Positions 17,282 through 25,074 of a DNA stretch of 64,000 nt are shown one piece after another. The notes under the pieces are model-generated. The model ran no database searches, had not been told where the DNA came from, and saw only the letters and a program-made list of their open reading frames with translations. The position numbers were made by a program, and so were the translations under genes. Numbering within the stretch: the first letter of the stretch is position 1; every line of letters starts with the position of its first letter. The DNA comes from SG8-38 sp041576815 (GTDB taxonomy: Bacteria; Myxococcota_A; Polyangia; Polyangiales; Houyiibacteriaceae), in the NCBI GenBank assembly GCA_041576815.1, contig JBFGKE010000005.1:78853-142852 (forward strand), in the 5' to 3' direction.

Positions 17282-18135
17282 GCCCCGCCGAGCTCCTCGA
17301 TGGCGCGGGCGTACAGCTCGTCGGTGAGCGGCAGGTAGTGCCACTCCATTCGATCCTGCATGAACGAAACCCCGTTGCCCTTGTGGGTGCGCAACAGCAC
17401 GACGTTCAGCCCCCCGGCTGTAGCGGGCAGTGCAGCAGCGAGGGCGCTCGGATCGTGGCCATCGATCTCGGTGACCGTGGCCCCAAAGGCCCGGACCCGC
17501 TCCGCCACATCGTCCAGCGAAGCGACCTCCGAGGTGGTACCGAACCCCTGCAGGCCATTGACGTCCACGACGATGGTGAGGTTGTGCAAACGCTGGTGGT
17601 TCGCGAACGTGAGCGCCTCCCAGGTGGAGCCCTCCTGCCACTCGCCGTCGGAGGTGAGGCAGTAGATCTGCCCCGGCTCCCCCCGCAGTCTGCGCGCCAG
17701 CGCCATACCCGCGCCGAAGGAAACGCCGTGGCCCAGGCTGCCAGTGGCCACGCGTATCCCGGGTGTCCAACCGGGTACCGGATGGCCCGCCAGCCGAGTG
17801 CCATCGCGATGGAAGGTCTCGAGCTGCTCCTCTCCGAGCTCGCCGGTGGTCCACAGGGTGACGTACAACGCGCCGGCGGCGTGGCCCTTGGAGAGCACGA
17901 ATCGGTCGTTGGGCCCCATCACGCGATGGTGCAGATGAAGCAATGCATCGATGGCGGAGAGATTGCCACCGATGTGACCCACCCCGCTCTCGTAGTGCAT
18001 TTGAAGCAACCGCAGCTTAGCCCGGCGAACCATGGCCGAATACTCAGGGGCTGTCGCTTGGCTCGGCCCTTTCGCCGTCATCTCCATCTCCGACGCACGT
18101 TCTAGCAGCCGCCCCAAAGCCATGAAACCCGTCAC
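17278..18135 (-). CDS. Transketolase, N-terminal subunit (thiamine diphosphate domain)
   Basis: 285 residues; GTG at 18135 overlaps the upstream glycosyltransferase stop. The TPP domain shows GHIGGNLSAIDALLHLH, VLSKGHAAGALY, GSLGHGVSFGAGMAL and the diphosphate-binding TSDGEWQEGSTWEAL with VVDVNG further on, in the order expected. It needs the following gene for a complete active site. Length agrees with stand-alone N-terminal halves found in archaea and in bacterial secondary-metabolite and polysaccharide clusters. Confidence 0.92.
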   Translation of the reverse strand: MTGFMALGRLLERASEMEMTAKGPSQATAPEYSAMVRRAKLRLLQMHYESGVGHIGGNLSAIDALLHLHHRVMGPNDRFVLSKGHAAGALYVTLWTTGELGEEQLETFHRDGTRLAGHPVPGWTPGIRVATGSLGHGVSFGAGMALARRLRGEPGQIYCLTSDGEWQEGSTWEALTFANHQRLHNLTIVVDVNGLQGFGTTSEVASLDDVAERVRAFGATVTEIDGHDPSALAAALPATAGGLNVVLLRTHKGNGVSFMQDRMEWHYLPLTDELYARAIEELGGA

Positions 18136-19847
18136 ATGCGTCGGTAGGTGAGGTAGGTGTCGATGCCGTTGTGGACCCGAGAATAGTTGCCCAAGATGAA
18201 GTGGCGCAGGGCCGAGAACCGCTGCAAGGATTGGGCGGCGCTGTCACAGACCCAAGATTGGTCGTAGGTCGCAACCAGGATCCAGTCGGGCGGCTGGGCG
18301 GCGAGCTCACGCATCAAGCGCTGACGGCGGCGGACCAACAACGGATGCTGATCCAACGACGGGTCTTTGGGATCGACGATTCGGTCGGCAATGTAGGTAA
18401 CCGGTTGCAGGCCCGCGAGGAACTGAACACCCGAGTCGAGGCCGTAGACCATGACCCGCTGCTCCTGCAGATTTGCGTTGTCTCGCAGCCACGCGACCGT
18501 GCGATCCCACATGGGAGCGATGCGGCCCTGGGTAAAGGACTCACCCTGCTCCAACGCCTTCGCATGGCCTGCCACCCGCTCGACCAATCCCAGCGGTGGA
18601 ACAAAGAGCACCGCCGCGCCGGCGGCGCAGAGCACCGCTGCGCGCCCCCAGCCGGTGGCGAGCATTCCATCACGAAGGTCGAACAGACGCTGCGCCACAG
18701 AGGCGATCCCCACCCCTCCCCACAGAATCAACAGCGGCATGATGCTCGCGTAGTGGTAGGCAAAGCCTTTGGCCTGCAGGAGCAGAATGCCCATGAGCGC
18801 GCCATGGAAGGCTGCGAGCCTCACTATTAAACGACGGCGAGGGACTGGGGCTAGCCACCAAACCAGCGGCAAGAAGTAGAGACCGGTGGTCACCAGGCTG
18901 AGGGCCATCTCTGAGCGCGACACCAGCGAAGGGGCGAGTCGTGCGTACACCTCGCGGTTGTAGGTGACGATCGCTTCGAAAACCGCGCCGGCATGGGGAC
19001 CCAGGGCAACCACGAAGGGGATCAACACCACCGCGCCGCCACCCAGCGCGAAGGACAGGCGATCACGCCAGGCGTAGCCCGCATCGTCACGACCGGGGCG
19101 GATCACCACCCACACCAGCAAGGGAAGGATGACTCCCAGGGTGGGCTTGATCAGGATCGCCAGGGTCATGGCACCCCCGGCCATCGCCGCGGCCACCCGA
19201 TCCGCGCGGGGGCCCAGGCGCGCAAACAACAGCCAGTAGAGCACCGGCAACAACAGCGCGATCTGGTAGGTCTCCCGGTTGGAGGTGTCCCAGGGCCCCA
19301 GGGCCACGTAGTAGGTAGCGCAACACACCGCCACCACCGCACCCACCCAGGGACGACTCAAACGAGCCGCCAGCGCGGCCACCGAAACCACCGCCCCCGC
19401 CTGCAGCAGATAGTCCACCGCCCGGACCGCGAGCTCCGAGGGACCAAACGAATAGAACGTGGCTGCGTACAACCCGTATTGGCCGGGCCACTGGTGTGCC
19501 TTGATGTCCACGTAGAGGGTCCACCCCTCCAGCCAGCTGCGGGCGATGTAGGCGAAGTGGGCTTGGTCCCGCTGCAGGCGAAAGAACACCAGCGGGAACA
19601 ACGCGATCAAGGCGACTGCAGCGATGGTGAGCAGGAAACCTAAGGACACCCGCTGGGGCGCCAACAACGCCCAGCCCAGCCGAGCCACCACACGGCGCGT
19701 GCCGCTGGTGGGGGCGCCATCCTCCTGTTCGTCGCCTGGCGCGCGGGGCTCACGGGATATACCGGGCTCCGTCCCCACCTCGCCATCCGCCTCTGCGGCC
19801 ATTCCGACCATGAGAGCCCGAAACGACCCGAAGGTCAATCGGGTCAC
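18132..19847 (-). CDS. GT-C superfamily membrane glycosyltransferase (GT39/ArnT-like)
   Basis: 571 residues from 19847; ATGs at 19811 and 19802 are credible alternatives because the first 60 residues are a polar, acidic cytoplasmic tail. About ten hydrophobic helices follow, with the first external loop carrying acidic residues (FRLQRDQAHFAYIARS) as in lipid-phosphosugar-dependent GT-C enzymes, and a C-terminal soluble periplasmic part (RVMVYGLDSGVQFL). It probably transfers a polyprenyl-linked sugar to a glycan or protein outside the inner membrane. First gene of a six-gene operon. Confidence 0.8.
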   Translation of the reverse strand: MTRLTFGSFRALMVGMAAEADGEVGTEPGISREPRAPGDEQEDGAPTSGTRRVVARLGWALLAPQRVSLGFLLTIAAVALIALFPLVFFRLQRDQAHFAYIARSWLEGWTLYVDIKAHQWPGQYGLYAATFYSFGPSELAVRAVDYLLQAGAVVSVAALAARLSRPWVGAVVAVCCATYYVALGPWDTSNRETYQIALLLPVLYWLLFARLGPRADRVAAAMAGGAMTLAILIKPTLGVILPLLVWVVIRPGRDDAGYAWRDRLSFALGGGAVVLIPFVVALGPHAGAVFEAIVTYNREVYARLAPSLVSRSEMALSLVTTGLYFLPLVWWLAPVPRRRLIVRLAAFHGALMGILLLQAKGFAYHYASIMPLLILWGGVGIASVAQRLFDLRDGMLATGWGRAAVLCAAGAAVLFVPPLGLVERVAGHAKALEQGESFTQGRIAPMWDRTVAWLRDNANLQEQRVMVYGLDSGVQFLAGLQPVTYIADRIVDPKDPSLDQHPLLVRRRQRLMRELAAQPPDWILVATYDQSWVCDSAAQSLQRFSALRHFILGNYSRVHNGIDTYLTYRRM

Positions 19848-20280
19848 TCAAGGAGCGCCCGCGAAGGCCTCAACGCGTCCAATCAGCGCCGGCGGTTCGG
19901 AGTCGGACTCCAATGACGGTTGCGGGTGCGTGGCGGGGGACACGCGCGTGAAATCTATCAGTCGGGCGCTGTTGGCTTGGGACGTGTTGGCGGGTGCGCT
20001 GTCGATCCCCTGATTAGCTGCCTTCAGGCGATGGTGATGGTTCAGGTCGATTGGCTAGTTCTTGCCGTGCCCAACGCCTACAAGAATCAATCAGGCGGAA
20101 AGCAATCGATCAGCGCGGATGCGCTCTACGGCCATTCTCGGGTCGCCATGCCCTATAGGTTCGTCATTGTTGGGTACTGAAAGCCGGCGACGGCCTCCTT
20201 CAACCGGGAGCACACGTAAAAGATTGTTCGGGCCCGTATGCAATTGCACCTTTAAGGACTAATTCAGGCCACGGCGGCGT
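19848..20280. other. 433-bp divergent intergenic region without recognised gene
   Basis: Lies between the divergent glycan operon and the first cytochrome gene, so it must hold promoters for both. I see no tRNA, repeat or convincing operator. An 86-codon open frame at 19920-20180 has no ribosome-binding site and no protein-like composition, so it is left out. The stretch 20040-20270 is less GC-rich than surrounding genes. Confidence 0.6.
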
Positions 20281-22152
20281 ATGCTGCCCAAGGTGACGAA
20301 ACGATTAGTGAAAGGCCAGATTGGCGGGACGGCGACGGTCTTCGTGTGCGGGATGCTGGCGGCTTGCACGGGTGCCATTGGTGAGCCGGGTGAGCCTCGC
20401 GGTTCGGTCTCCGCTGGGTGCGTGGAGGACGCCGCCTCGCCCTCGGGTGCGGAGTTGTTCGCGCAATCGTGCGCGACGTGCCACGGCGCCAGCGGTGTCG
20501 GCGGCTCCGTCTTCCCCGACAGCATCCAAGGTTTCGAACCCATTGCCGCGACAGTGAGGACCGGACCGGGGGTGATGCCGGCGTTCTCAGAGTTTTCCGA
20601 CGCCGAGGTCCAGCGCATCCAAAACTACTTGCTTTGCGTCGGCCAGCTTGCGTGCGACCCCGTCAACGCGTCCTGCACCGACGATGACGGCTGCTGCCCC
20701 ACGGCCTGTGACTCAGGTAGCGACAATGACTGCCTGCCGCTTTGCGGCGACGGTGTCGTCGACGCCAACGAGCTGTGCGATGGCGATTGCCCGTCGAGCT
20801 GCGACGACGGGAAGAGCTGCACAACCGACACGATGATCGGATTAGCGAGCACTTGTGATGCTTCGTGCGGTCATGCCGACGTAACTAGCTGCAGTGACGG
20901 GGATGGATGCTGCGCCGTCGGATGCTCGGCGGGGAACGATAGCGATTGCCCCGCAATTTGCGGCGACAACTTCGTCGACGTCGAGGAAGTTTGCGACGGA
21001 AACTGCCCATCCACTTGCGAGGATGGAAATGCATGCACCGTAGACAGCCTCAGCGGATCGGCCGCCAACTGTGATGCCTCTTGCGATTACGCGATCATCA
21101 TGGGTTGCAACGGCAACGATGGGTGCTGTCCCGCCGGGTGCAATGCTAGCAACGATAACGACTGTTCCGCCACCTGCGGTGACGGTGTCGTAGATGCGAA
21201 TGAAACGTGCGATGGGAGCTGTCCCTCCACTTGCGATGACGGGAACGCCTGCACCACTGACACACTGATTGGCAGCGCAAGTCAATGCACCGCCGCTTGC
21301 ACGTACAACGCAATCAACCTGTGTGCGGACGGAGACGGGTGCTGCCCGGTGGGATGCACAGCCGGAAACGACAACGATTGCACGGCCGTGTGCGGGAACG
21401 ACTACGTAGACATCGGCGAGCTGTGCGACGGCAACTGCCCATCGAGTTGCAACGACGGGAACAGCTGCACGGCAGACACGTTGACGGGGTCGTCTGCCAA
21501 CTGCGACGCGTCGTGCAGTTTTCCAACTATCGACACCTGCAGCAACGACGATGGGTGTTGCCCTGCCGGATGCAACATAGCAAGCGACAACAATTGCAAC
21601 CCTGTGTGCGGAGACGGCGTCTGCAGCCCCGAGGAAAACTGTGTCAGCTGCTCGCAAGACTGCGGTAGTTGCCAGACCGGCGTGGAGGTTTTCGCCGCGC
21701 AGTGCGCCGTCTGTCATGGCGAGGAGGGCGAGGGCACGAGCGCGGCTTACCCAATTCAAAACCCAGTCGCCGGTTACGCAACTTATGTGATCCGCACGGG
21801 GCGACCCGGTATTGGTTTCCCAGAGCAAATGCCGCAATTCTCTCTCCAACAGGTCAGCGACCAACAGCTGCAAGAGCTGCTCGCTTGGCTCAGCGACCGG
21901 TCGGATCCGACGACTGGAGAGGGTCTGTTCAATCGCTATTGCGCGAATTGTCATGGCAGCGATGCAGCCGGGGGGGTCGTGGACCAAGACATCAGGGGCG
22001 AGACCTTTGATAACGTCCTGGACGCCGGCCGAAATGGCTTCGGCGGCCAGGACTACGCCGTACGCGACATGTATATGCCTGGACGTTCGGCGCAGGAGCT
22101 GTCCGACGCCGAGCTGCAGCTGATCACCAGCTATCTCCAATCACTTCCGTGA
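20281..22152 (+). CDS. Tri-haem c-type cytochrome lipoprotein with Cys-rich repeats
   Basis: 623 residues. Signal peptide with lipobox LAAC (Cys29). One haem-binding motif lies near the N-terminus (CATCH, 64-68) and two at the C-terminus (CAVCH 475-479, CANCH 554-558). Between them, residues 155-442 are four Cys-rich repeats of exactly 72 residues, starting at Cys155, 227, 299 and 371 (pattern CGDGVVDANELCDG ... DGCCPxGC). These resemble Cys-rich surface repeats of myxobacteria. The C-terminal 155 residues closely match the protein at 30021-31013. Likely an outer-surface or periplasmic electron carrier; partner may be the di-haem protein at 25075. Confidence 0.88.
   Translation: MLPKVTKRLVKGQIGGTATVFVCGMLAACTGAIGEPGEPRGSVSAGCVEDAASPSGAELFAQSCATCHGASGVGGSVFPDSIQGFEPIAATVRTGPGVMPAFSEFSDAEVQRIQNYLLCVGQLACDPVNASCTDDDGCCPTACDSGSDNDCLPLCGDGVVDANELCDGDCPSSCDDGKSCTTDTMIGLASTCDASCGHADVTSCSDGDGCCAVGCSAGNDSDCPAICGDNFVDVEEVCDGNCPSTCEDGNACTVDSLSGSAANCDASCDYAIIMGCNGNDGCCPAGCNASNDNDCSATCGDGVVDANETCDGSCPSTCDDGNACTTDTLIGSASQCTAACTYNAINLCADGDGCCPVGCTAGNDNDCTAVCGNDYVDIGELCDGNCPSSCNDGNSCTADTLTGSSANCDASCSFPTIDTCSNDDGCCPAGCNIASDNNCNPVCGDGVCSPEENCVSCSQDCGSCQTGVEVFAAQCAVCHGEEGEGTSAAYPIQNPVAGYATYVIRTGRPGIGFPEQMPQFSLQQVSDQQLQELLAWLSDRSDPTTGEGLFNRYCANCHGSDAAGGVVDQDIRGETFDNVLDAGRNGFGGQDYAVRDMYMPGRSAQELSDAELQLITSYLQSLP
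20743..21606 (+). repeat. Four in-frame 216-bp tandem repeats encoding Cys-rich modules
   Basis: Each unit encodes 72 residues with eleven or twelve Cys; the phase is exact over four copies, and a fifth partial start (CGDGVCSPEENC) follows at Cys443. Copies have diverged at the nucleotide level, so recent slippage is unlikely. Confidence 0.85.
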
Positions 22153-22167
22153 TCTCGGCGCTCGGTT

Positions 22168-23589
22168 CTATGCCGAATGAGCGGGAAGCAAGACCCGGAA
22201 AACGCTTCCTCCGCCCGGAGCGTCCCCGAGCTCGACCCGGCCTCCGTGCGCCTGGGCAATCCCCCTCACAATCGCGAGCCCCAGCCCGCTCCCATCCTCC
22301 GTGGACCCATTCGAGGCCACTGGGATTCGGTAGAACCGCTGGAATATGAGCTCTCGTTGCTCTTCGGGAATCCCAGGCCCCTCGTCCTCGACGGAAAGGC
22401 ACACATCTGCGCCGTCCGCCTCGATCGAGACCGAAACGACCCCGCCTTCCGGGGTGGCGCGAATCGCATTGTGTATGAGATTGAGGAGCACCTCGACGAG
22501 AAGAGCACGGCTCCCCCGCACTAGCGTTGCGCAGTTCGCGTCGCCTCGAAGCTCGACGCCCTGATCGTGCGCAAGCGGTGTCAACTGCTCGAGGACGTCG
22601 GACGCCACCTCATTTAGATCGACTGACTCACCCAAGAGGCTCGAATCTCCTGCCTGGTGATCGATTCGTGCAAGGAAGAGAAGGCGCCCGCAAAGGCGAC
22701 TGAGCCGCTCGATCTCCTCGATGATGGTTTCGATCTGGGCCTTGCGCGTGTCGGATTTCTCGCTCCTTTGCAACAGATCGATCTCGCCCCGAATCCGAGT
22801 CAAGGGGGTACGGAGCTCATGTGCGACTTCCGAGGAGAACCGCTCCATCTGATGCAGCGACGTACCAATCCGGTCGAGCATGTCATTCAAGACGATCGCG
22901 AGCTGATCTAGCTCGTCTCCCGTCCCGGTAAGCGGGAGTCGTTCTTCGAGGCTCTCCGCCGTGATTCGAGAAGCCCGGGAAGTCATGGCGGCGACCGGGC
23001 GGAGTGATCGCGTGGTCACGAACCAGAGTAGAAAAAAGATGGCGCCGAGGCCCAATACGACGACGGCGGTCGCAGCGCGAAAAACGCGTTGGACAGCTGC
23101 CTCAAACGGCACCAGGGAGGCAGCGGTCTGAATCACGAACACTTCGGGCTGGCGGTCGCGGGCCGCAATCTCCAGCCGTTCGCTCCGGAGTAAGATTCGG
23201 CGGCTTTCAGGCGACGACGGATCCGGCTCGATCTCAATTACAACGGGATCGCCGTCCCACGACTCGGGGGTCGAAAGCTCGGCGCCAGCCAGGTTCCGGC
23301 TCTGTGCGAGCAAGCCTCTGCGCTCGCTCCAAATCTGATAGAAGTAGGTGTGCGGCGAAGAGCGATAGCTCGTCTCGACGTCGAGAAACCGCTGAAGCAT
23401 GCCTTCCGCACCCGGACTCTGAAGCACGCTGATCACCTCGTCGCATTTCCACTCCAGCGTCTTTTCCACCTGGTGAAGAAGCTGATCATGGCTGCGGAAG
23501 TACAGGACCCCGCTGAGCACGAGCGCAATGCCGAAAGCCAGAGACCATCCGAGGAGGATCAATTTCCAGCGGATCGGAATCTTCCTCAC
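22168..23589 (-). CDS. Two-component sensor histidine kinase (CusS-like)
   Basis: 473 residues. A membrane helix near residues 9-30, a periplasmic domain of about 140 residues, and a second helix (VVVLGLGAIFFLLWFV, 176-191) lead to HAMP, then HisKA with phospho-accepting His257 (SSEVAHELRTPL), and an ATPase domain (NLIHNAIRAT, DEGPGIP, GSGLGLAIV). The start overlaps the response-regulator stop (ATGA). Architecture matches heavy-metal/envelope sensors of the CusS group; the signal is not predictable. It converges with the tri-haem cytochrome gene, 15 nt away. Confidence 0.93.
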   Translation of the reverse strand: MRKIPIRWKLILLGWSLAFGIALVLSGVLYFRSHDQLLHQVEKTLEWKCDEVISVLQSPGAEGMLQRFLDVETSYRSSPHTYFYQIWSERRGLLAQSRNLAGAELSTPESWDGDPVVIEIEPDPSSPESRRILLRSERLEIAARDRQPEVFVIQTAASLVPFEAAVQRVFRAATAVVVLGLGAIFFLLWFVTTRSLRPVAAMTSRASRITAESLEERLPLTGTGDELDQLAIVLNDMLDRIGTSLHQMERFSSEVAHELRTPLTRIRGEIDLLQRSEKSDTRKAQIETIIEEIERLSRLCGRLLFLARIDHQAGDSSLLGESVDLNEVASDVLEQLTPLAHDQGVELRGDANCATLVRGSRALLVEVLLNLIHNAIRATPEGGVVSVSIEADGADVCLSVEDEGPGIPEEQRELIFQRFYRIPVASNGSTEDGSGLGLAIVRGIAQAHGGRVELGDAPGGGSVFRVLLPAHSA

Positions 23590-24272
23590 GGGTGTTCCTC
23601 GGAAAGAACGTATCCGACCCCGCGGATCGTGTGGATCAGCTTCGTTTCGAATGGCTCGTCGATCTTTGCTCGAAGATAGCGGATGTAAACGTCGATCACG
23701 TTGCTGAACGTATCAAAGTGTCGATCCCACACGTGTTCCGAGATCATCGTGCGCGTGACGACGCTGCCCCGGTTGCGGGCGAGGTACTCGAGAAAGGAGA
23801 ACTCCTTTGGCGTGAGACTGATCCGCGTAGCGCTCCGAGTCACCTTCCGTGTCGACAGGTCGATTTGTAGGTCTCCGACCCGCAATACGGACGCGCCTAG
23901 GTCCGACCCGCGCCGTAGCAGGGCTCGAAGGCGCGCGGTCAGCTCCGCAAAGCTGAAAGGTTTGACGAGGTAGTCATCAGCGCCGGCATTGAGCCCGCGG
24001 ACTCGATCCATGACCCCGTCCTTCGCGGAAAGTACGAGAACCGGTGCACGGCAGCCTTGCTCGCGGATCTCACCGAGGAGCTCCAACCCGTCCATGTGAG
24101 GGAGCATGATGTCGAGCACGATCGCGTCGTAAGGTTCGTGTAGGACCTGATCGAATGCCTCGCGCCCATCGCCTGACACATCGACTGCAAAGCCGTCCTC
24201 GATCAGCCCGCGGCGGATGAAGCTGGACACTTTCTTGTCGTCTTCGACTACGAGGATCCGCACCCGAACCAT
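23586..24272 (-). CDS. OmpR/PhoB-family response regulator (CusR-like)
   Basis: 228 residues. Receiver domain with acidic pocket EDD (10-12), phospho-acceptor Asp54 in VLDIMLP, and Lys104 in YLVKPF; C-terminal winged helix (TRISLTPKEFSFLEYLARN). Translationally coupled to the kinase gene downstream. Probably controls the neighbouring exported cytochromes, since the pair sits between them, but no operator has been identified. Confidence 0.95.
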   Translation of the reverse strand: MVRVRILVVEDDKKVSSFIRRGLIEDGFAVDVSGDGREAFDQVLHEPYDAIVLDIMLPHMDGLELLGEIREQGCRAPVLVLSAKDGVMDRVRGLNAGADDYLVKPFSFAELTARLRALLRRGSDLGASVLRVGDLQIDLSTRKVTRSATRISLTPKEFSFLEYLARNRGSVVTRTMISEHVWDRHFDTFSNVIDVYIRYLRAKIDEPFETKLIHTIRGVGYVLSEEHP

Positions 24273-24360
24273 ACTACGTCGAACCCGTTCAGCCTCCCAG
24301 ACACGTCCATGAATGGGTACGGCGAGGGGCGGAAATCACCAACAATCCTGGCTCGTTGTC

Positions 24361-24376
24361 ATTAGAGGTTTCTAAT
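24361..24376. promoter_or_regulatory. Inverted repeat upstream of AraC-family gene
   Basis: ATTAGA and TCTAAT arms separated by four bases, in an AT-rich segment between the divergent response-regulator and AraC genes, 20 nt before the AraC ATG. It could be an operator for either regulator; short arms make chance possible. Confidence 0.35.
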
Positions 24377-24396
24377 CGGAGATTAATGCTCCGTGA

Positions 24397-24912
24397 ATGA
24401 CCCGATGGGAACCTGTGGTTTGGGCACAAGTACAGACTGACGACAACTTGGGTCCTGTGGTGCCGGCGTTGAAATCAAAGTTCGAACAAGAAGTAAACGA
24501 GTTTGCGTTTGTCTTCTGTCCCCGTTTGGCGAAGGTCAAGCGATACGTCGACGAACACTATGGCGAACCCATCAGCTTGGGCCAGGCTGCCCAGATCGCC
24601 GCACTCGAGCGCACGTACTTCTGCAAGTACTTTCATTCCAAGGTGGGCATCTGTTTCGCCGACTGGATCGCGCGCGGGCGAATCAAGCGAGCGTTGATCA
24701 TGCTGATGAACCACGATCATCGAATCACCGATTTGGCGTTTGCCGTGGGATTCAAGGATCTCAGGACCTTCGAACGGGCGTTCAAGAAATTCGCAGGCGT
24801 CACGCCTCGAGACTGCAAGAAGGCCGTCCGCTGCGAGTTGGAAGCCGGCACCGCAAGAACCGATCTTCGATGGGAGGAGATCGCTCCCACACTTCACGAC
24901 GCGGAGTTGTAG
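24397..24912 (+). CDS. AraC-family transcriptional regulator (DNA-binding part only)
   Basis: 171 residues. Residues about 45-145 form the two helix-turn-helix AraC domain: ISLGQAAQIAALERTYFCKYF is the first helix set and ITDLAFAVGFKDLRTFERAF the second, with PRDCKK at the end as usual PxxYR-like position. The N-terminal 45 residues are too short for a cupin effector domain. It faces the large di-haem gene, whose ATG is 162 nt downstream, and may activate it. Confidence 0.85.
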   Translation: MTRWEPVVWAQVQTDDNLGPVVPALKSKFEQEVNEFAFVFCPRLAKVKRYVDEHYGEPISLGQAAQIAALERTYFCKYFHSKVGICFADWIARGRIKRALIMLMNHDHRITDLAFAVGFKDLRTFERAFKKFAGVTPRDCKKAVRCELEAGTARTDLRWEEIAPTLHDAEL

Positions 24913-25074
24913 GCGCCCGTCGATGACCTCGGCTCTCTTGGCCCGTTGGGAACATGCGCGATTTCGCGGATCCTCGCTCTGGCAAGAGTTGACGCATCTT
25001 CGACAACAACCGCCGAGACAGAAGATCAAAAGGCGACGCAGCATTCGGTAAAGGTCAACACATCGGAGGTCGCC

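Noticed and set aside
19920..20180. 86-codon plus-strand frame in the large intergenic gap
   Set aside because: No ribosome-binding site, no homologous-looking sequence.
20842..22140. 432-codon minus-strand frame opposite the Cys-rich cytochrome
   Set aside because: Shadow of the repeat region; the forward frame carries haem motifs and a lipobox.
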